Positions 19,382 to 22,194 of a stretch of DNA of 22,194 bases are shown here, piece by piece. Source of the DNA: JACTUA01 sp964551875 (GTDB lineage Archaea > Halobacteriota > Methanomicrobia > Methanomicrobiales > JACTUA01). A program made the translations under genes and the position numbers. The DNA is taken from NCBI GenBank assembly GCA_964551875.1, contig CAZKEV010000035.1, positions 1 to 22,194 on the forward strand. Direction: 5' to 3'. Below the pieces are notes generated by a model. It searched no databases and was not told where the DNA came from. It saw nothing but the letters and a program-made list of their open reading frames with translations. Within the stretch, counting starts at the first letter, position 1. Each line of letters starts with the position of its first letter.

Positions 19382-22194
19382 GACAGCGGTCCTGACTTCG
19401 ATTCCCTCTATCTCCCAGCTGCTCGCCAGCTCGCCCTTTCCCGCAGGCCCCGCTTCCCCGGGCAGGCGGATTGAGAGGGATCGTGCCCTCACCTCACCCT
19501 GTATCCTGTCCGCCCACCTGGACCCCACGAGAGACGCAATCCTCGTGTCCCCGATGAGCACTTCAGCGACGATAAACTCCTCGACAGCCAGGTTGAGCTG
19601 CCTCCGCATCTCCTGGAGCCTCCGGATCACCTCCCGTGCATAGCCCTCCCCTTCAAGCTCCGGGGTGAGCCTGCTGTCGACGTAAACGGTGCCCCCCTCC
19701 ATGGGTGCAGACGTGAATCCGTCGGGGATGACCCGGGCGAAGGTCACCTGGCCGGACGTGACCTCGTAGGACCGCCCCCCGCCGGTGAAGATGAATTTTC
19801 CCTCCCGTTCGAGACATTCACGGAGCGACCTTCCGTCTGCTGCCTCGATGAGCCCCTTCACCTTCGGGGCGTCCCTGCCAAAAGCCGGGCCGATGGCCTT
19901 CATGACCGGCTCGGCCCGGATCCCCATCAAGTCCCAGGATCCCTCCACCACAATCACCCTCTTCGCATTCGCCCTGTTCCGGGCGATAGCCCCGAGGTCC
20001 CGGAGAGCCCTGGCAACATCCGGCGATTCTGTCTCCACGACGCACTCCGCAACAGGCCAGCGGAGCTTCCGTTTTGCAGCCTGCCGGGCATTCGCCACCG
20101 CGTCGTCGAAGGACCGGACCACCGACATGGCGGCCTCGAGATCCCGGTCAGTGAAGGCCGGCTCCGCCCCGGGCCAGTCGAGCATGTGCACGCTCTCAGG
20201 TTCACCCGGAAGACGCAGGTTCCGGTAGATCTCCTCGGAGAGGTGCGGGGTAAAGGGCGAGAGGAGCTGGATGAGCCTTCGGATGGTGAAGTAGATGGTG
20301 TCATAGGCCTGCTGCTTCTCCGGGGACTCCCCTTCCAGCCACATCCGGGGCCGGACGAGCTGGACGTACCACCTCGAGAGGTCCTCGAGGATGAACTCGG
20401 AGATCGCCCTCGTAGCCCTGTGGATCTCGCAGACCCCCATCGCAGCGTCCACCTCGGCGGTCAGGGTCGCGATCCGTGAGAGGATCCAGCGGTCCTCATG
20501 GCGCATCGTATCCAGGTTCCTGAGAAGACGGGAGGGATCGAACCGCCTGTGGCTGTCCTCCGACGGTGTGTAACTGTCCAGGATCATGTAAGGGAGGGGG
20601 AAGCGGTAGACGTTCCAGAGGATGTTGACCGCCCGGTTCACCGTCTTCACCCCCTCCCAGTTGAACTTCAGGTCGTCCCACGGGGCGTTTGCCGAGAGGA
20701 TGTAGAACCTGAGCACGTCCACGCCGAGCTTCTCCACGACTTCGTCGGGGGCAACGACGTTCCCCAGGCTCTTTGACATCTTCCTCCCCTCGGCATCGAG
20801 GGCGAAGCCGTGCATGAGCACGCTCTTGTAGGGGGAGCGGGAGAAGGCGATGACCGAGGCCCCGAGCTGGGAGTAGAACCAGCCCCTCGTCTGGTCCTGC
20901 CCCTCGGTGATGAAGTCCGCGGGCCAGTACTTCTCGAAGGCCTCCCTCTCGCCAGGGAAACCGAGGGTCGCCCATGAGGCCACCGCCGAGTCGAACCAGA
21001 CATCGAAGATGTCCTCGACCCGGCGCATTGTCCCGCCGCAGCTGCACGGGATGGTGATGGAATCGACATACGGGCGGTGGGGATCAGGGACATTCACCCC
21101 TGAGAGGGCTTCAAGCTCGGCGATGGTACCGATGACCCGGTGGGACCTGCAGCTCCGGCACTCCCAGATGGGGATGGGGATCCCCCAGTAGCGCTGCCGG
21201 GAGATGCACCAGTCCCGGGCCTCCTTCAGCCAGTCGTAGAAACGGGCCGATCCCGCCCATTCGGGGTACCAGGTGACCGCGGCGCACTCGTCGAGCATCT
21301 GCTCCCTGATCTCCGACACCTTGAGGAACCACTGCGAGGTGGCACGGAAGATAATGGGGGTCTTGCACCGCCAGCAGTGGCCGTATCGGTGGACAACCTC
21401 CCCTTTCGCCATGAGGGCCTCCCCGAGGTCCTCGAGGACCATCCCGTCTGCCTCCTTGACAAAGACCCCGGCATAGGCCCCTCCTTCGGCGGTGAACCGG
21501 CCGGTGCCGTCCACCGGGCAGAAGACCGGGAGCCCCTCCTTCATCCCCAGGAGGTAGTCGTCCCACCCATGGCCCGGGGCGATATGAACAATCCCCGTGT
21601 TCTCCAGGGTGACGAAGTCCGCCTCGGTGACCTTATGGGTATACTCCCTCTGGAACGGCACCCTATCGGCGAGAGGGGAATCGTACTCGAGGCCGATGAG
21701 TTCCCGGCCCAGGACCTTCTCCAGGACCGCGAAGTCCTGGTAGCGGCCCTTCCTGAGGACCTGCTCCACCAGGTCTTCGGCCATCCAGAGGATCTCGGCC
21801 CGCCCGTCCTTCTCTGCCCTGACCTTCGCATAGATGGCGCCCGCCTGGACCGCCGCGGCGACGTTCGCGGGGAGGGTCCACGGGGTGGTCGTCCAGATGA
21901 CCAGGTACTCGCCCGCCCTGCCTCTCACCGGGAACTTCACGAAGATGGAGGGATCCTTCGTCTCCCAGTACTCTACCTCAGAATCGGCGATGGCAGTCTC
22001 GCACCTGGGGCACCAGTTCACCACCCGGTGGCCCCTCTCGAGCATCTTCCGCTCCTCGGCCCGGGCGAGGGTCCACCACGCCGCCTCGATGTACCCCGGG
22101 GTCACGGTGAGGTAGGGGTCGTCGAAGTCCAGCCAGACCCCGAGCCTGCGGAACTGGTCGGACATGATCTCCTTGTTCTCGAGGGCAAAGCGCC
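19367..22194 (-). CDS. ileS: Isoleucyl-tRNA synthetase (5' end outside the window)
   Basis: At least 942 codons are present; the frame remains open at the window edge (RFALENKEIMSDQFRRLGVW), so the N-terminus with the HIGH motif lies beyond 22194 and the ATG at 22165 is internal. Features in order: DFDDPYLT, a zinc-type CPRCETAI, the CP1 editing domain with WTTTPWTLPANVA (deacylates Val-tRNA-Ile), GHCWRCKTPIIFRATSQWF, SRQRYWGIPIPIW, DVWFDSAVASW, QTRGWFYSQL, and KMSKSLGNV at about 20769-20784, then the anticodon-binding helical region. The GIPIPIW and editing motifs mark IleRS rather than ValRS or LeuRS. The C-terminal extension of about 150 residues is of the archaeal/eukaryotic-like type. 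It charges tRNA-Ile in the cytoplasm. Confidence 0.96.
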   Translation of the reverse strand, partial: RFALENKEIMSDQFRRLGVWLDFDDPYLTVTPGYIEAAWWTLARAEERKMLERGHRVVNWCPRCETAIADSEVEYWETKDPSIFVKFPVRGRAGEYLVIWTTTPWTLPANVAAAVQAGAIYAKVRAEKDGRAEILWMAEDLVEQVLRKGRYQDFAVLEKVLGRELIGLEYDSPLADRVPFQREYTHKVTEADFVTLENTGIVHIAPGHGWDDYLLGMKEGLPVFCPVDGTGRFTAEGGAYAGVFVKEADGMVLEDLGEALMAKGEVVHRYGHCWRCKTPIIFRATSQWFLKVSEIREQMLDECAAVTWYPEWAGSARFYDWLKEARDWCISRQRYWGIPIPIWECRSCRSHRVIGTIAELEALSGVNVPDPHRPYVDSITIPCSCGGTMRRVEDIFDVWFDSAVASWATLGFPGEREAFEKYWPADFITEGQDQTRGWFYSQLGASVIAFSRSPYKSVLMHGFALDAEGRKMSKSLGNVVAPDEVVEKLGVDVLRFYILSANAPWDDLKFNWEGVKTVNRAVNILWNVYRFPLPYMILDSYTPSEDSHRRFDPSRLLRNLDTMRHEDRWILSRIATLTAEVDAAMGVCEIHRATRAISEFILEDLSRWYVQLVRPRMWLEGESPEKQQAYDTIYFTIRRLIQLLSPFTPHLSEEIYRNLRLPGEPESVHMLDWPGAEPAFTDRDLEAAMSVVRSFDDAVANARQAAKRKLRWPVAECVVETESPDVARALRDLGAIARNRANAKRVIVVEGSWDLMGIRAEPVMKAIGPAFGRDAPKVKGLIEAADGRSLRECLEREGKFIFTGGGRSYEVTSGQVTFARVIPDGFTSAPMEGGTVYVDSRLTPELEGEGYAREVIRRLQEMRRQLNLAVEEFIVAEVLIGDTRIASLVGSRWADRIQGEVRARSLSIRLPGEAGPAGKGELASSWEIEGIEVRTAVSRAA

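Overview
The window reads as a chromosomal segment of a hydrogenotrophic methanogenic archaeon, most likely order Methanomicrobiales (a Methanoregulaceae-type genome is my best guess). The support is an aIF1A initiation factor, MptE (the archaeal dihydropterin diphosphokinase used for methanopterin-type cofactors), a Thg1-family tRNA 3'-5' polymerase, a REC-PAS-PAS-PAS kinase whose phosphoacceptor sits in an RHD motif familiar from methanogen kinases, PRC-barrel and DUF2299 archaeal proteins, TATA-like boxes about 26-30 nt before several leaderless starts, and GGTGA/GGAG-type ribosome sites. The taxon is inferred from gene families; no search was run.

Layout. 1-862: end of an FtsX/MacB-type permease and its ATPase. 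1018-3654: hybrid sensor kinase followed by a YkgJ-like cysteine-cluster protein. 3715-4304 (minus): a 55-residue zinc-ribbon protein and aIF1A, which has no canonical start codon at its expected N-terminus. 4454-4936: DUF2299 protein. 5064-5900 (minus): lipoprotein with two META domains. 5901-6415: non-coding, with operator-like palindromes, then a small winged-helix protein (6416-6679). 6871-7932: membrane-tethered RMD1/DUF155-like protein. 8050-11910: exporter locus with two ABC-2 permease genes on minus, one carrying a PrsW-like intramembrane protease domain, and a divergent ATPase. 11911-12289: GC-rich hairpin-forming spacer. 12290-12925 (minus): anchored secreted hypothetical protein. 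13142-13215 (minus): tRNA-Lys(CTT). 13373-17144: compact run TrkA-N/DHH phosphoesterase, mptE, COG1031-type radical SAM. 17141-18280 (minus): site-2 protease with two CBS domains, sharing one TATA core with the divergent PRC-barrel gene (18332-18583). 18650-19381: Thg1-like enzyme. 19367-22194 (minus): ileS, running off the window.

Themes. The window is a mix of translation and tRNA genes (aIF1A, tRNA-Lys, Thg1, IleRS), cofactor and nucleotide metabolism (MptE, DHH, radical SAM) and membrane stress or export functions (ABC systems, PrsW fusion, S2P, META lipoprotein). I see no phage, IS element, CRISPR array or obvious genomic island. The most interesting signals are the apparent AUU start of aIF1A, the ABC-permease/PrsW fusion, the single TATA core lying almost midway between two leaderless genes, the degenerate GGAATC repeats before the TrkA-N/DHH gene, the ATTACG operator array, and the structured GC-rich spacer.
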